A stretch of DNA of 34,474 nt, from NCBI GenBank assembly GCA_964485235.1, contig CAZAIO010000012.1, positions 1 through 34,474 on the forward strand. The letters run 5' to 3'. Positions 1 through 8,999 of the stretch are shown here, one piece after another; position 1 is the stretch's first letter; each line of letters begins with the position of its first letter. The position numbers were made by a program, and so were the translations under genes. Source of the DNA: CAZAIO01 sp964485235 (GTDB lineage: Bacteria > Chloroflexota > Dehalococcoidia > GIF9 > UBA5629). A model generated the notes under the pieces. The model made no database searches, was not told where the DNA came from, and saw only the letters and a program-made list of their open reading frames with translations.

Positions 1-2
1 AT

Positions 3-902
3 GACATAGAAAAGCTGAAAACAAATCCGTCACAATTTATCAGGCAGAAGATAAAAAAATTTGTACGTACGAGCCCGGACAACCGCCTACCCTTTTTTAA
101 TAATTATGTTATATGGGATGAACCTCTGGTGAATTTTGCAGACGGCGATGACCCTATATTTACCGAATATAAGACCATTATTGCGCCTGTGCACCTTATT
201 CCCCGTGAAGCACTTGCCATGGCGTATAGTAAAAACCCGGAAGATATGCCGGCGCGTCTTTCGGTGATTAGCTGGATATTGCCGGCGATGGAAGAAACCC
301 GAAAATCGAACCGTAACGAGACACAAGTACCCAGTCGTCTCTGGTCTCACACTCGCTGGTACGGTGAGAAGTTCAACGAAAAATTGCGGGCATACGTGGT
401 GGAATTGCTTACAGGTTCTGGATATATGGCTGCTGCGCCCTTCATACAACCTTACTTTAAAATATACTCAGGCGAAAATGGGCTATATTCAAATTGGTCG
501 GAACGGCATATAGCTTATGCTGCCGGTCTAGGCACCTTTAGTCTCTCCGATGGTCTTATCACCGACCGGGGTATCGCAATGCGCTGCGGCAGCATAGTGA
601 CCACCCTGATACTACCGGCAAGTCCGAGGACAGCGCATGGTCCGTACTCGAATTGCCTGTTCTATGCGGGGATCAACTGTCATGCCTGTATCGACCGTTG
701 TCCGGTCGGGGCTATAACCGAATCGGGTCACGATAAGAATAAGTGCCAGCAATACCTGGATAATATAGGCTATTCACCAGGGCTTTTACCGGATGGGTAC
801 GATAATGTCAATAGTATAGCGGGTTGCGGTCTGTGCCAGACAGGTGTGCCCTGTGAATTCCGGAATCCGACAAACAAGCACAAAGAGAAGCAAACGGAAT
901 AA
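3..902 (+). CDS. QueG-like 4Fe-4S protein (5' end outside window)
   Basis: The reading frame is open back to base 3, so the gene enters from the left; an internal GTG at 129 has no clear ribosome binding site and is not the likely start. The visible 299 residues carry an epoxyqueuosine-reductase-like core (a segment SERHIAYAAGLGTFSLSDG near the middle) and a C-terminal two-cluster ferredoxin module. The first motif is C-x2-C-x3-CP (NCHACIDRCP); then come a lone Cys (NKCQQY) and CGLCQTGVPC. QueG and reductive dehalogenase catalytic subunits share this cobalamin-plus-two-cluster layout. No TAT signal can be seen because the N-terminus is missing, so I cannot separate a QueG homologue from a dehalogenase-related or orphan Fe-S reductase. 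Family call is confident; substrate unknown. Confidence 0.8.
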   Translation, partial: DIEKLKTNPSQFIRQKIKKFVRTSPDNRLPFFNNYVIWDEPLVNFADGDDPIFTEYKTIIAPVHLIPREALAMAYSKNPEDMPARLSVISWILPAMEETRKSNRNETQVPSRLWSHTRWYGEKFNEKLRAYVVELLTGSGYMAAAPFIQPYFKIYSGENGLYSNWSERHIAYAAGLGTFSLSDGLITDRGIAMRCGSIVTTLILPASPRTAHGPYSNCLFYAGINCHACIDRCPVGAITESGHDKNKCQQYLDNIGYSPGLLPDGYDNVNSIAGCGLCQTGVPCEFRNPTNKHKEKQTE

Positions 903-1071
903 CGGGATATCACATTAATTACAATTCAAGACTGATTGTTTAATCTACATAAAAGTAAAGCTGGCAGGTCCATCCCCATGTGATTGATGTGCCGCCCCTG
1001 TTGAATCGAAACCAGGTTCCTATGCATAGTACGGTCGCGCATGCCTGAATTTTCTAAAGTGCAATGACATT

Positions 1072-3051
1072 TCAAATAAAATATGGTTCTAAAATATGGT
1101 TAAATTCTTCGAGTCCAAGCTCTTCAAGTTTTTCGTACGTAGGTATTCTCAACTCTATATCCCAACCGCGTGCCGTGTAATAATCGCGCATCCATTTGTA
1201 CATGTCGTCTTTTTTAATCCTTTTACCAAACCAGTCTGTAGCATAGTAATCTCTATTGTTCACGTGCAGAGGTTTTATTGTATGTTCTAACCATAAAGCG
1301 GGCGGTTCATAGTACTCTCCTGCAATCCCCTCTCTGGCATTTAAAAGAGCTTCCATATTACGTATTTTTTCACCCATATTTCTCAATTCTTTCGTAGTGA
1401 TATTGAAGCCCGTAGCCGCTGAATATATTTCAGAAAGCCATGGCAGGTCACGTCCCGGATCACCCGGTCCTCCACCGAAACACACACTTAATGCATTGCA
1501 GGCAGATTCTGTGTCTTCCGCATATTTCAATACTCCGCCGGTGTTGAAATCATTTTCAAAGACTATCTCATTAACCTCCTCTTCAGATAGTCCCATTTTT
1601 TCCGTAAAATCAACTTTCACCTCATTGAGTGCACGATGTATATCATTTCCTGCTGCGCCGGTAACTCTCTGGTGAACCTGTATCGGTCTGGGACGCACAA
1701 CCTGAGCGAGAAACCATCCCGGCCCATATGTTCCCCATCGAATATCATGGAGTACATCGCTTCCTCTTACAATAGGAACGCCATCAGCAAAATCTGTGGA
1801 AGGGTCGATACCTGTTTTTTCCGATAGGGCGAACCATCCTTGAGCCATATATTCACCAATATCATCACGGTTGACCCATTTTTCAAGTAGGTGGATGTAA
1901 GAATCGATATCACCGGTTTTCAGTTCAATGCTGCCTGTATCTTCTACCGACAGCACACCACGCTCATACAACCTTGTGACAAAGTTCAGCATCCTCACCA
2001 CTGAAAACATACACATACCATATCTGTGTATCAATTCCATAAGTTTCATTGCATCTCCATGATGTGAAAGCATGAGCCTGCTTCCTTTTTCAGCCTCATA
2101 TATCATTTGAATAGGAGCTCTAACGATACTATCTGTAAATCTGCCTTCTTTTATCTTATGAAAAGACTTGCAGGCACTGAGGCAAGCAGAACAGGCATGG
2201 GCCGTAAATTTAGTTTTATCAAACACGTCACCGGAATAGAAGCTTTTTCCGAAAGAAACACCGCATACATTGAAGTCCTCCAGAGTTGTAGCGCTATGGT
2301 GCGGCATACCATACCCGGGATGCGATATAATAGCCTTTATCTTTTGGTCGATAAGTGCCATGAACCGTTTCGGATCGGCTACTTTTACTCCCTTTGACCC
2401 GAGGACGACAACTGCCTTAAGGTTTTTTATACCGAGCATAGCCGCGCCTCCCGATCTTCCCATGGTATGCGTACCATCGACACAACCCAGGCTAGCTGTC
2501 AATTGGTTTTCTCCGGCACGACCGATAACCCATGTACCGGCTTTTCCTGTTTTACCCCGGTGCCTGTTTGCCAACTCGTCGCTAGACTCATAAACATCCT
2601 GTTTTCCCCACAGGTCACCGGCATCACAAATTTCTACATCGTCATTAATTATCTTAAGATAAGAAGGTTTATCAGCTTTACCGGTAATAATAATATGATC
2701 GTAGCCGGCATTCTTGATCATTGCTCCGAACCGGGTTGAGCCGCCGGTAGCAGTAGCTACGACATATTTCTTTTCACGCTTACTCGCGCGAACGGGTAAT
2801 TTTGTCGTCGCGAACACTTTGCCTGAAGCAGGGGCTAATGTGCCGCATAATGGACCAACGCCGATAATAATCGGGTTGTCAGAAGAAAAAGGATCGGTAT
2901 CAGCTGTAAAAAGGTCGTATGCCAGTCTTTGATTAATCCCAATACCGCCCAGATGTTGTTTGATCATGGCGTGATCAAGGAACTCAGTCGTCGTTTTATG
3001 ACTTGTGAGATCTACATGCAGGATTTTTCCGGCATACCCGAAGTATTCCAA
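1072..3051 (-). CDS. Tungsten-type aldehyde:ferredoxin oxidoreductase
   Basis: AOR-family enzyme of 659 residues, expected to oxidise an aldehyde (or a related carbonyl substrate) with ferredoxin at a bis-pterin tungsten site in the cytoplasm. I start it at the TTG at 3051: protein similarity begins exactly there (EYFGYAGKILHVDL), and an AAGGA lies 5' of it. The longer in-frame start would overlap the ferredoxin gene. Counting from the TTG, Cys287, Cys290 and Cys294 match the C-x2-C-x3-C of Pyrococcus furiosus AOR, and Cys524 is a candidate fourth ligand. The ferredoxin stop codon ends two bases before the TTG, so the two are translationally linked. The family also contains BamB-like benzoyl-CoA reductase subunits and carboxylate-reducing AORs; the sequence alone does not fix the substrate. 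Confidence 0.9.
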   Translation of the reverse strand: MEYFGYAGKILHVDLTSHKTTTEFLDHAMIKQHLGGIGINQRLAYDLFTADTDPFSSDNPIIIGVGPLCGTLAPASGKVFATTKLPVRASKREKKYVVATATGGSTRFGAMIKNAGYDHIIITGKADKPSYLKIINDDVEICDAGDLWGKQDVYESSDELANRHRGKTGKAGTWVIGRAGENQLTASLGCVDGTHTMGRSGGAAMLGIKNLKAVVVLGSKGVKVADPKRFMALIDQKIKAIISHPGYGMPHHSATTLEDFNVCGVSFGKSFYSGDVFDKTKFTAHACSACLSACKSFHKIKEGRFTDSIVRAPIQMIYEAEKGSRLMLSHHGDAMKLMELIHRYGMCMFSVVRMLNFVTRLYERGVLSVEDTGSIELKTGDIDSYIHLLEKWVNRDDIGEYMAQGWFALSEKTGIDPSTDFADGVPIVRGSDVLHDIRWGTYGPGWFLAQVVRPRPIQVHQRVTGAAGNDIHRALNEVKVDFTEKMGLSEEEVNEIVFENDFNTGGVLKYAEDTESACNALSVCFGGGPGDPGRDLPWLSEIYSAATGFNITTKELRNMGEKIRNMEALLNAREGIAGEYYEPPALWLEHTIKPLHVNNRDYYATDWFGKRIKKDDMYKWMRDYYTARGWDIELRIPTYEKLEELGLEEFNHILEPYFI

Positions 3052-3053
3052 TT

Positions 3054-3287
3054 TCAATTCCTTTTCAATTCTTTTGCTATCGATAATGCACCGTAGTGGC
3101 AGTATCTGGTGCATAACGAGCATCCGGTTATACACTCATCCGTAAAAAGTATACTGTCTGGAGGGTCGATAATAAGTCTTGCCTTCTCCGGATTAAAACT
3201 CCCTGTGTATGCAAGCGAACAACGGTACTGGCAGCTATAACACGTGGTACATTGCTCCGGTCTGACCGATATATTTGTCTTTTTCAT
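3054..3287 (-). CDS. Two-cluster ferredoxin, AOR small subunit
   Basis: A 77-residue electron-transfer protein with eight cysteines in two groups: C13-x2-C16-x2-C19-x3-C23 and C52-x3-C56-x2-C59-x3-C63, consistent with two [4Fe-4S] clusters. Between them lies the GSFNPEKARL segment typical of small ferredoxins encoded beside AOR genes. The start is the ATG at 3287, preceded by CAGGAGA; a longer in-frame start upstream has no such site. It is the first gene of a two-gene operon with the AOR two bases downstream and is its likely redox partner. The ribosome binding site is folded into a short hairpin (separate entry). Confidence 0.85.
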   Translation of the reverse strand: MKKTNISVRPEQCTTCYSCQYRCSLAYTGSFNPEKARLIIDPPDSILFTDECITGCSLCTRYCHYGALSIAKELKRN

Positions 3288-3304
3288 ACAGGATAGTCTC
3301 CTGT
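3288..3304 (-). promoter_or_regulatory. Hairpin covering the ferredoxin Shine-Dalgarno site
   Basis: On the minus strand ACAGGA-GACTA-TCCTGT is a perfect 6-bp stem with a 5-base loop ending directly before the ATG. The AGGAG ribosome binding site lies across the 5' arm and loop. Folding would hide the translation start of the whole ferredoxin-AOR operon. This is seen in the sequence; a regulatory role is inference. Confidence 0.5.
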
Positions 3305-3729
3305 TTTTTTTTATTAAGTATAATTCTACTTTCAGGAATTGACTCTTGTGCATATATAAAAAGTTGATTAAATCACTTTACCTTTCTGTGCTGTTTTTAT
3401 AGATAGCAGTGAAGCTTATATTAAAAACAGGTTTAGGTCTTATTTCCGATAAACTTGTTGCTTCCGTACTACAATTATATCAGACTTGAATTGCCGGTTG
3501 GAGTTATTGGTTCGGATTATCCGGATTATTAAAAAGGCGCAGGTTTTAATCTATGTCTCTCAGGATTTAGTTGATGTCGCGGCCCCCTGTTCACACCGGA
3601 GTATGTGTTAGTACTCGGGTAACTATATTGGGGGAGCAGGATACCTGAGTACCGGGGTAATCGCTAATTTGATAATGAACGGTTGATATGACAGTATATG
3701 AGCGTAATATATTTGACGGGAGGTAACTG
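3305..3729. other. Intergenic gap between divergent ferredoxin-AOR and cupin genes
   Basis: No credible gene. The minus-strand side is AT-rich, with a run of T/A and a TATACT that could be a -10 for the ferredoxin operon, but no good -35 was found. The plus-strand side contains a decayed repeat copy (separate entry) with an imperfect inverted repeat, GTACTCGGGTA against TACCTGAGTAC. Confidence 0.5.
3611..3670 (+). repeat. Degenerate copy of the dispersed repeat (R2 part)
   Basis: ATATTGGGGGAGCAGGATAC followed by GGGGTAAT resembles ATATTGGGGTAGGGGATAC...GGGTAATTCTCAATAA at 34.3 kb and the related stretch at 29.8 kb. The copy includes an 11-base inverted repeat with one mismatch (GTACTCGGGTA / TACCTGAGTAC). 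It ends about 60 bases before the cupin gene. Confidence 0.45.
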
Positions 3730-4158
3730 ATGGCCGAATTAAAATATAAAAAATATATCGTAGAAGATTACATAATCACAGAGGAAGAAAAAACAAGGGC
3801 TGCAGAGGATCCCGAAAAGCTGGCAAGGCTTGCGCCTATTGTACGGTTAGATGATGACATTGTAAAAGGCTCTTTTTTTATGACTTTCGTCTGGGCTTTG
3901 GGAGTATCGGGCCGTGAACAGGACCTTGAAGCTCATACTCATGATTATAACGAGGTCCTCGGCTGGATTGGTACCGACTGGAAAAATCCGCACGATCTCG
4001 GCGGTGAAATCGAGTTCTGGATGGAAGATGAAAAATACATACTTACAAAGAGTTGTATCATTTATATCCCTAAAGGTGTAAGACATTGTCCGCTTAAAGA
4101 CCTGAAAGTCGACAGGCCCTTTATACATTTCGGAGTAATAACAGAACGGGGACTTTAA
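3730..4158 (+). CDS. Small cupin-fold protein
   Basis: A 142-residue single-domain cupin. The two cupin motifs are visible: H69-T-H71-x3-E75, followed later by IPKGVRH with His119. Together these give the usual three-His one-Glu metal site. The N-terminal ~45 residues are charged and helical-looking. No signal peptide, so cytoplasmic. The ATG at 3730 follows GGGAGG at good spacing. It stands alone on the plus strand, divergent from the ferredoxin-AOR operon and 86 bases before a winged-helix gene. Cupins of this size range from isomerases and dioxygenases to pure ligand sensors; the substrate is not identifiable. Confidence 0.8.
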   Translation: MAELKYKKYIVEDYIITEEEKTRAAEDPEKLARLAPIVRLDDDIVKGSFFMTFVWALGVSGREQDLEAHTHDYNEVLGWIGTDWKNPHDLGGEIEFWMEDEKYILTKSCIIYIPKGVRHCPLKDLKVDRPFIHFGVITERGL

Positions 4159-4244
4159 GTTCACCGGATAAAGATTGGGAGTATAATAGGTATTTAATTA
4201 CAAGGTGGATACAAGAGACAATATTTACAGGGAAGAACATCCGG

Positions 4245-4493
4245 ATGCAGCCTTCTAAAGTTACTGAACGTATATACGCAAAAGCATTCGAATTGCTCGA
4301 ACAGCATCCTGAGGGCTTGCATTTTACGGAATTGCGCTCAAAAATTGAGAAATCTGATCCTGCCTTTCATCCGAAAACAGTGAACGGTTGTGTCTGGAAA
4401 CTCGTCCAAAAATATCCCGACATGGTTTATAAACCATCCAGGGGACTTTTCCGCTTGCTGAAATACAAGTCTACTGAAACGGATGCATTTTAA
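4245..4493 (+). CDS. Small winged-helix (HARE-HTH-like) protein
   Basis: An 82-residue protein whose whole length looks like one winged helix. A first helix (VTERIYAKAFELLEQ) is followed by GLHFTELRSKI, a recognition-helix-like KTVNGCVWKLVQKY and a C-terminal wing ending PSRGLFRLLK. This spacing is like the HARE-HTH domain found with restriction enzymes and some RNA polymerase subunits. A GGGAAG lies upstream of the ATG at 4245. It may be cotranscribed with the cupin gene. It could be a transcription factor; no ligand domain is present. I do not recognise a specific orthologue. Confidence 0.6.
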   Translation: MQPSKVTERIYAKAFELLEQHPEGLHFTELRSKIEKSDPAFHPKTVNGCVWKLVQKYPDMVYKPSRGLFRLLKYKSTETDAF

Positions 4494-4720
4494 CTGCTGT
4501 CGTATGACCGGCAAACGTATCTACTCTGTCTGATTTTTCATTGTTACTAATGTCGCTCCTGAAATAGAAATCAGATACTGCTGAAGATCTTAATCGGGCG
4601 CTCAAACATTTTGTAGACAGACAACCTGAAGGCAGGTGACACGCACTAACAGCTTTTTAAAAGGCAATCTAATTATAATTGGGTCTGTTTATGGGACAGG
4701 TCATTATTATAGTTTGATAA

Positions 4721-6259
4721 TTAAGATTCCAACCTGACTGCATTTAATCCGGCGATCCGCCCGTAATGAGATGCCATACCATGACTTATGCCGGGACACA
4801 TTGTTGGATAGTCAACCACAAAGCGGTTGCCTATAGTATTTCCCGCCAGGTATAAACCTGGAATAATTTCCCAATCTTTATCCAATGCCTGTAGCTTTGC
4901 ATTCACATTAAGACCACCGTTAACAACAAGGAGGGAATAATAGCCCTTGCCTGCGTAGTATGGCGGCTTATCGATTGTCGTTAAACGGTCTGGACGCTTG
5001 CCAAAATCAAGGTCTTTTCCCTGTCGTGCCAGTTTATTATACCTCGCCACAGTTGCCTTAAATGGCTCTACTGGTACCTTCATCTTCATTGCCAGCTCTT
5101 GAATAGTGTCTGCAGTGATCGACTCTTTTTCAACGTACTGCCTTGTCGCATTTGTCATCTCGTCAATTTTCCCCAGACCTATCCCCATATGTGTTATTTC
5201 ATCAGGATATTTGGAATCAAATATCTGCCAGGCGGTCTGACCGGGTAGGCGTTCCATGGCATTAGTGTTGCTTTGAACAGGTACGTCTTCGTTTTGAAAA
5301 CGTTCCCCCTTAATGTTAACTTGTAGATAAGGCGTGTTACCGAGAGAACCTGCAGGACCATGAATCATCGGGGCATGAGGTAATGGTTCCATAACTGCAC
5401 CAATCCACATGGCCATCTGATGTCCATCGCCTGTAGAGGTGGGTACTAATGATTCAAGATATGCTGATTGAGGGCAGTATTTTGCCATCATCTCGGAATT
5501 ATTTCCATAATCTCCAGTACACAGGATTACTGCTTTTTGGGCGTTGAACTGTATATAATCACCAGCACGGTTTTGAGCAATGAGACCGGTGACTCTACCA
5601 TTTTCCTTTCTGAACAGCTGCTTTGCTCTGGTCTTAAAATGTATAATTACACCCTTCTGCAGAGCATTGTCCTTCAGACACTTAACCAGACGACGTTCAC
5701 CACCCTCGAAAATATGGCCGGTCAGGTATTCCGGGTAGTATTCATTTGCATTGTTAAAGTCATCAGGAGGTGGAAATTGGGCTATAAATACTTTAATTCC
5801 GGCTTTGTCAGCCATGTCCAACATCCAGTTTGCAGTTTCATGACCGTCCTCAGCCCACATCCGGAGCAGTCTCTGGTCAGCTTTATTTGCTGAATATTTC
5901 ATCATATTCAGAATGACTTCTTCTTTATTAATTTCAATTCCCAGTTTTTTCTGGAGTCTACTTCCGATAAACGCATTATAAAAACCACGTGCCTGATACG
6001 TACCTGTTTTTTCAATTAATACAGTATTGGCGCCAGCCTCCGCTGCCGACAATGCTGCACTGATTCCGGCTAATCCTGCGCCTACTACTACTACTTCTGA
6101 CGTTATCGTTTCCCTGATATTACTTGCAGGAACATGATCAGGCGGCGTCTCAAAGCTATACTTTCGTTCAGGTACTATGATTTTCCGCCTCCTGGTTCCC
6201 CATCCTTTGTGAGGTACGCTTTGTTTTAAAGGCTGGTAATCGCTCACTTCTTTAAACAT
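4721..6259 (-). CDS. FAD-dependent fumarate-reductase/ketosteroid-dehydrogenase-type flavoprotein
   Basis: A 512-residue flavoprotein of the FAD_binding_2 family. The Rossmann FAD motif VVVVGAGLAGISAALSAAEAG lies near residues 53-73. The C-terminal FAD-contact segment (GLYLAGNTIGNRFVVDYP... CPGISHGMASHYGRIAG) is intact. The first ~50 residues precede the Rossmann fold and are rich in basic residues (KGWGTRRRKIIVPERK); no Sec or Tat signal is evident. Relatives reduce or dehydrogenate C=C bonds in organic acids, steroids or aromatic-derived rings. ATG at 6259 follows AAGGCGG at about nine bases. It is a single-gene unit: the next minus-strand gene upstream is over 1.5 kb away. Substrate and electron donor are unknown. 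Confidence 0.85.
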   Translation of the reverse strand: MFKEVSDYQPLKQSVPHKGWGTRRRKIIVPERKYSFETPPDHVPASNIRETITSEVVVVGAGLAGISAALSAAEAGANTVLIEKTGTYQARGFYNAFIGSRLQKKLGIEINKEEVILNMMKYSANKADQRLLRMWAEDGHETANWMLDMADKAGIKVFIAQFPPPDDFNNANEYYPEYLTGHIFEGGERRLVKCLKDNALQKGVIIHFKTRAKQLFRKENGRVTGLIAQNRAGDYIQFNAQKAVILCTGDYGNNSEMMAKYCPQSAYLESLVPTSTGDGHQMAMWIGAVMEPLPHAPMIHGPAGSLGNTPYLQVNIKGERFQNEDVPVQSNTNAMERLPGQTAWQIFDSKYPDEITHMGIGLGKIDEMTNATRQYVEKESITADTIQELAMKMKVPVEPFKATVARYNKLARQGKDLDFGKRPDRLTTIDKPPYYAGKGYYSLLVVNGGLNVNAKLQALDKDWEIIPGLYLAGNTIGNRFVVDYPTMCPGISHGMASHYGRIAGLNAVRLES

Positions 6260-6547
6260 AATTAGTGACCGCCTTTCTTTTCTGAATATTCGACAACTTT
6301 ATACGATTGTCATGGTTGCCGGATTTTATTTTACGAAGCCTATCTGCAGAGTATATCACAGGTTCAAATTGATGATTGCGTATAAACGTTAAATGTTATC
6401 GGAAGTACTTAATTGAGGTTCCGGAAAAATATTTACACTAATACTCCGCTGTGTTACACTTCTGCTCGATATATGTAACTGAGAGGCCGTAATCTGCGGT
6501 CTTTTCCGTGGAAAACTGCTCTTTAATTAAATATTGAAAGAGATGTA

Positions 6548-7426
6548 ATGCAAAAGGTAAGCTCTGTACTATTTATATTTCTCATCGTTATGGCATTTGT
6601 TTGCGGTGGATGTGCTCCGCAGAAAAATATAAATATGCCTGTAGTCCTGCTGACCGACTATGGCAGCGAGGACTATCGTATCTCCCAGCTAAAAGGAATT
6701 ATCTATAGTAATAATACAGGGGCAAGAGTAGTAGACGCCTGTCACAACATTCCAGCGTTCGATATTGCTACCGGAGCCTTTCTCCTTGATGTAAGCGCAA
6801 ATGAATTCCCTGAGGAAGTGGTTTTTATCGCTATCATTGCCCCCTATGTCAATTCACCAACCAGATATCTGGTGTTCACAAACAATAAGAACCAGACCTT
6901 TGTACTGCCTGACAATGGACTTCTTACTTATGTGGTCAATAATACGGGCATAAAAGCCATGTATGAAATAAACAACCGGTCTCTGTTTGATAAACCGATG
7001 GAAGCGCTTGTTGCCGAACGTATACAGGGTAAAGTAGGAGCACTCATTGCATCAGGATATTCTCCGGATAATGTCGGAAGCCCATTGAGTAGTTTTACTA
7101 AATTAGAAGTTCAGAGCTCGGCTATCACAGACAATAGAATTATGGGAGCCGTAGTCTATATCGACCACTATGGTAATGCTGTCACCAATATATCAGAAAA
7201 AATTGCCGGTGACTTTGGGCTTAAACAGGGAGATACCGTACAGGTAAAGGTCTCGGGAGACATCATTCCCGTTAAATTCGGTACGATCTATTCGGATGTA
7301 CCCGAAGGTAAAGAAATCATGTTTATCAGCAATAGTCTCGGTGTGGTCCAACTGTCAATTAATCTGGGAAATTTCGCTGACGTTTACGGAATTAAAACCG
7401 GAGCTAAAATTGAAATAGAAAAGTAA
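6548..7426 (+). CDS. Lipoprotein with a DUF62 (SAM hydroxide adenosyltransferase) fold, likely inactive
   Basis: A 292-residue protein. Residues 1-21 form a hydrophobic signal ending in a lipobox, VCGGC, with Cys22 as lipidation site, so it is exported and membrane-anchored. The rest aligns by eye to the SAM hydrolase/fluorinase-related DUF62 family: LLTDYGSEDY (35-43), VVDACHNIPAFD (61-72), PDNGLLTYV (121-129) and YIDHYGNAVTNIS near the C-terminal domain. The family's DPGVG loop is replaced by APYVNSPTR (98-106), and the usual HGRD stretch reads NNRS (142-145). The Asp, Arg and His that I recall as the water-activating triad therefore appear as Ala, Thr and Asn. Family members are normally cytoplasmic. 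A role as an adenosyl-ligand-binding or structural surface protein is inference. Confidence 0.8.
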   Translation: MQKVSSVLFIFLIVMAFVCGGCAPQKNINMPVVLLTDYGSEDYRISQLKGIIYSNNTGARVVDACHNIPAFDIATGAFLLDVSANEFPEEVVFIAIIAPYVNSPTRYLVFTNNKNQTFVLPDNGLLTYVVNNTGIKAMYEINNRSLFDKPMEALVAERIQGKVGALIASGYSPDNVGSPLSSFTKLEVQSSAITDNRIMGAVVYIDHYGNAVTNISEKIAGDFGLKQGDTVQVKVSGDIIPVKFGTIYSDVPEGKEIMFISNSLGVVQLSINLGNFADVYGIKTGAKIEIEK

Positions 7427-7540
7427 AAACACCGGCGTTCAACTTCCTGGCTTCCGCTCAAAAAGCTATTATCATAATATCGAGACTCAACATTGCGGCG
7501 CAATGATTGACGACGTATTTATTGAAATGAAATTGTTCCT

Positions 7541-7622
7541 GTGTGCCCGGTCTGAATGTAGCAATTGCAGTTGGTTTATACATGATCTTGAGGTCACCTG
7601 GCGGGGTGACTCTCATAAATAC
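7541..7622 (+). repeat. Dispersed repeat fragment (3' part)
   Basis: CTGTGTGCCCGGTCTGAATG, a GGTTTATAC and GAGGTCACCTGGCGGGGTGA follow the same order and spacing as the copy at 31.8 kb (TGTGTGCCCGGTC, GGTTCATAC, GGTCACCTC). It lies in the 340-base gap between the convergent DUF62-like and amt genes. No gene is credible in this gap; a 65-codon minus-strand frame here is explained by the repeat. Confidence 0.6.
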
Positions 7623-7719
7623 GTCTTTCAAGATATAAGCTGAATAGGCTCTCATCGCTCCGCCAAGCGATGTTTTTACAACCTGTATAAGTCAGTATGA
7701 AAATTTATTATTAGCACGT

Positions 7720-7752
7720 TGTAAACAATACACAGCAGCCTTTTTAGCTGCA
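7720..7752 (-). terminator. Possible terminator hairpin after amt
   Basis: On the minus strand GCAGC-TAAAAAG-GCTGC forms a 5-bp GC-rich stem about 20-50 bases past the amt stop codon, followed by TGTGTATTGTTT. The U-rich tail is poor, so this is a weak terminator candidate. Confidence 0.3.
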
Positions 7753-7769
7753 TTGTACATGTGTTTTTA

Positions 7770-8999
7770 TTAAAAGAGCTCTCCATAGGCATTCTCACCG
7801 TGCTGTGATATATCAAGTCCGACCATTTCTTCGCTTTCATCTACCCTTAGTCCCATTATTGCCTGGACAAATTTGGCGATTAACCAGGATATTACGAATG
7901 AAAAAGCTGCTGTTACAAGGACTGCAAATAGCTGGACCAGTATCTGCATTCCGTTACCATCTATCAGCCCTGACCTTCCTCCAACTGCAGATACTGCAAA
8001 AACGCCTGTTGCCAGGACGCCGATTATGCCGCCTACACCGTGACAGGCAAAGACATCGAGTGACTCATCTACTATGTTTGTCTTATTTCTCCATAATATA
8101 ACATAATATGAAGCTATTGCGGCAATAATCCCTATCGGTATGCCTGCTATAGGTTGAATATAACCTGAGGCCGGTGTTACCGTTGCCAATCCTACTACAG
8201 CACCGGTAACGATTCCCAGGACTGATGGCCTTTTGTAAATCCATCCCAGTGCCATCCATGTCAAGGCACCCGCTGCACCGGCAAAATGGGTAGCAGCAAG
8301 CGCACTGGCAGCTGATCCCCCTGCGGTCAACGCACTGCCTGCGTTAAATCCAAACCATCCACACCATAGGAGTCCGGTCCCCAGCACAACAAAGGGGATA
8401 TTGTTGGGATTCATTATCTGTTTCTCTTTAAACCCCTTGCGCGGGCCTAATACCATCGCCAGGGCCAAAGCTGCAAACCCTGCATTAATATGGACCACTG
8501 TCCCACCGGCGAAATCGAGTACTCCCAGCTTTGCCAGCCAGCCGTTATTTCCCCAGACCCAGTGTGCGATCGGACAATAGACAATGGTAAACCATATAAT
8601 GCCGAATACCAGCAGCGAGCTGAATTTAATACGTTCTACTACGCCCCCTGTTATTAACGCTACAGTGATAATTGCGAATGTTGCCTGGAACATCATAAAT
8701 AAAAGGTGCGGAACTGTTGTTGCGTAAATTGTTGAAGGGGATTGTCCTACATTCATCAGCCCTGCCCAATCAAGCGAACCGATTATTCCATTAAAATTGG
8801 GGCCGAAGCTTAAACTATATCCGTAAAAAGCCCAGAGTACAGACACCACGGCTATCATAACGATGCTCATCATAAGCGTAGACAGTACATTCTTTTTCCT
8901 TACCATCCCGCTGTAAAAAAATGCAAGTCCGGGAGTCATGAGCAAGACCAGTGTTGTCGATATCAGCAACCACGCAGTATCTCCAGAATTTATTTCCAT
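7770..8999 (-). CDS. amt: Ammonium transporter (Amt/MEP/Rh family)
   Basis: A 409-residue channel with about eleven membrane segments. It is full length for bacterial Amt proteins without a regulatory tail. The twin histidines of the conduction pore are at His170 (GGTVVHINAG) and His320 (VFACHGVGG). N-terminal DTAWLLISTTLVLLMTPGLAFFYSGMVR is the family signature, and the C-terminal MVGLDISQHGENAYGE stretch that contacts PII proteins is intact. The ATG at 8999 has AAGGAGAG at ideal spacing. No glnK/PII gene is next to it on either side, which differs from the common amt-glnK pairing, so a PII partner must be encoded elsewhere if used. Confidence 0.97.
   Translation of the reverse strand: MEINSGDTAWLLISTTLVLLMTPGLAFFYSGMVRKKNVLSTLMMSIVMIAVVSVLWAFYGYSLSFGPNFNGIIGSLDWAGLMNVGQSPSTIYATTVPHLLFMMFQATFAIITVALITGGVVERIKFSSLLVFGIIWFTIVYCPIAHWVWGNNGWLAKLGVLDFAGGTVVHINAGFAALALAMVLGPRKGFKEKQIMNPNNIPFVVLGTGLLWCGWFGFNAGSALTAGGSAASALAATHFAGAAGALTWMALGWIYKRPSVLGIVTGAVVGLATVTPASGYIQPIAGIPIGIIAAIASYYVILWRNKTNIVDESLDVFACHGVGGIIGVLATGVFAVSAVGGRSGLIDGNGMQILVQLFAVLVTAAFSFVISWLIAKFVQAIMGLRVDESEEMVGLDISQHGENAYGELF

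Noticed and set aside
7458..7655. 65-codon minus-strand frame between the DUF62-like gene and amt
   Set aside because: It overlaps a recognisable fragment of the dispersed repeat, has a poor ribosome binding site, and its peptide matches nothing I know.
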